A program made the translations under genes and the position numbers. Below, piece after piece: positions 14,493 to 15,102 of a stretch of DNA of 15,102 nt. How positions within the stretch are numbered: the first letter of the stretch is position 1; every line of letters starts with the position of its first letter. Location: positions 1 through 15,102 of the forward strand of contig CAJTOG010000047.1 of NCBI GenBank assembly GCA_910577575.1, written 5' to 3'. The DNA comes from an uncultured Ruminococcus sp. (GTDB taxonomy: Bacteria > Bacillota > Clostridia > Oscillospirales > Ruminococcaceae). The notes under the pieces were generated by a model. The model ran no database searches, was not told the origin of the DNA, and was given only the letters and a program-made list of their open reading frames with translations.

Positions 14493-14527
14493 CGCACTAA
14501 TCGCCAATATCGCGCACTATTTGCCAA
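14493..14527 (-). promoter_or_regulatory. Two direct 15-mers upstream of the promoter, LytTR-like layout
   Basis: CGCACTAATCGCCAA (14493-14507) and CGCACTATTTGCCAA (14513-14527) match at 13 of 15 positions at a 20-base period, two helical turns, and end 6 bases from the -35. Tandem repeats at this spacing beside the -35 are how LytTR regulators bind. The neighbouring kinase belongs to the class that signals to such regulators. Confidence 0.62.
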
Positions 14528-14555
14528 AAAGCGTCCTGTTTTTACACAGAACGCT
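14526..14555 (-). terminator. Intrinsic terminator of the kinase gene
   Basis: AGCGTTCTGT pairs with ACAGGACGCT (one G-U), with a 6-base loop and TTTTT on the minus strand. The kinase stop codon lies in the loop. The T-run abuts the direct repeats, so the kinase transcript ends just before the next promoter's control region. Confidence 0.85.
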
Positions 14556-15102
14556 CCCTTGAGTTTAATATTGGTATTGTAATTTTAACTTTAAATTTGT
14601 CTTCGACTACCTCCGCTTTGTATATTCCGTCATATTTTTCAACGGCTTTTTGAACGTTTTTCAATCCAAGTCCTGAATGATTCTTCTTCGTTGTTGCAAA
14701 TTTTCCATCCGGTTTCTGCTCTACATTATTGTAAGTGTTTGAAATGTTGATAAGTAAAAAATCCGACATTTTTGTAATTATCAGTTTTACCTGCCTTCTG
14801 TTCTTTTCAAGTGCTTCAACCGCTTCATATGAATTATCAAGTGCATTTGCAAGCATTATCGTTATATCCATATCGGATATGAAACTCATATCAACATCGG
14901 TGTAATCAACTGTAAATTCTATTCCTTTCAATTCCGCCTGAAGTATTTTATGATTTATTATTACGTCTAAAATTGCGTTTCTGCTCTTGAACTGCGGCTT
15001 CATTTTTTCCGTTTCTTCTATAAATTCCTCAAGATATTTCCTTGTCCTGTCCTCGTCGCCGATAAGTCCCGATAAAATTTTCAGATGTTTTTTGACATCG
15101 TG
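14542..15102 (-). CDS. GHKL sensor histidine kinase, AgrC-type, 3' part (186 codons visible)
   Basis: The frame is open to the window edge and begins HDVKKHLKILSGL, the conserved phospho-acceptor histidine box of AgrC-like kinases (HDxKNH). The N-box MLANALDNSYEAVE follows at about 83-96 and the G-box SGLGLKNVQKAVEKYDG at about 143-159, a HATPase_c_5 ATP-binding domain. The N-terminal sensor part lies outside the window. This class usually phosphorylates LytTR response regulators. ATG 15003 is an internal methionine, not the start. Confidence 0.93.
   Translation of the reverse strand, partial: HDVKKHLKILSGLIGDEDRTRKYLEEFIEETEKMKPQFKSRNAILDVIINHKILQAELKGIEFTVDYTDVDMSFISDMDITIMLANALDNSYEAVEALEKNRRQVKLIITKMSDFLLINISNTYNNVEQKPDGKFATTKKNHSGLGLKNVQKAVEKYDGIYKAEVVEDKFKVKITIPILNSRERSV

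Noticed and set aside
14542..15003. A complete 153 aa kinase starting at ATG 15003
   Set aside because: The frame continues upstream to the window edge and includes the HDVKKH phospho-acceptor box, so this methionine is internal.

Overview
The window looks like low-GC Firmicutes DNA, most likely from a Ruminococcus-type gut or rumen bacterium. The evidence is AT-rich sequence, AGGAGG-type ribosome binding sites, a secreted protein with a type I dockerin, and clostridial mobile-element families (large serine recombinases, DUF3789, MazF/PemK, a small sigma-like regulator, an AgrC-type GHKL kinase). I see no rRNA, tRNA or CRISPR array. All calls come from reading the sequence; no database search was run.

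Layout. (1) 1-3591, plus strand: the tail of an unidentified upstream gene, two overlapping large serine recombinases (392 and 485 aa), a dockerin protein whose start overlaps the second recombinase, and a small two-helix membrane protein. (2) 3607-3664: a long imperfect inverted repeat where this module meets the next. (3) 3655-9324, minus strand: the recombination end of what looks like a second integrative element. In transcription order it holds a sigma-like regulator with a hairpin leader, a GC-rich structured stretch, a Cys-rich 69 aa protein, a MazF-like toxin, a 54 aa protein, DUF3789, a full serine recombinase (514 aa), a recombinase-like protein with no catalytic domain (313 aa) and a C-terminally shortened recombinase (447 aa). 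(4) 9325-9683: regulatory DNA with nested inverted repeats and terminators. (5) 9684-14555, minus strand, about 30% GC in most genes: a 4-TM protein, then a tight operon of a 513 aa protein with a nucleoside-deoxyribosyltransferase/TIR-like N-terminus, lrgA, lrgB, a TIR-domain protein and a multi-TM protein. (6) 14542-15102: the 3' part of a GHKL sensor kinase.

How it may fit together. The most striking region is 9684-15102. Five genes run 513 aa - lrgA - lrgB - TIR - TM protein with 4-20 bp overlaps or a 14 bp gap, so they are very probably co-translated. A 4-TM gene stands in front, driven by a near-consensus promoter with two direct 15-mers at a 20 bp period just upstream, in the style of LytTR regulator sites. 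The neighbouring kinase is of the class that works with LytTR regulators, and lrgAB is the classical LytSR target in Staphylococcus. TIR and TIR-like proteins next to a holin-like LrgAB pair suggest, as inference only, a nucleotide-signal-controlled membrane-disrupting or abortive-infection system that I do not know as a described type.
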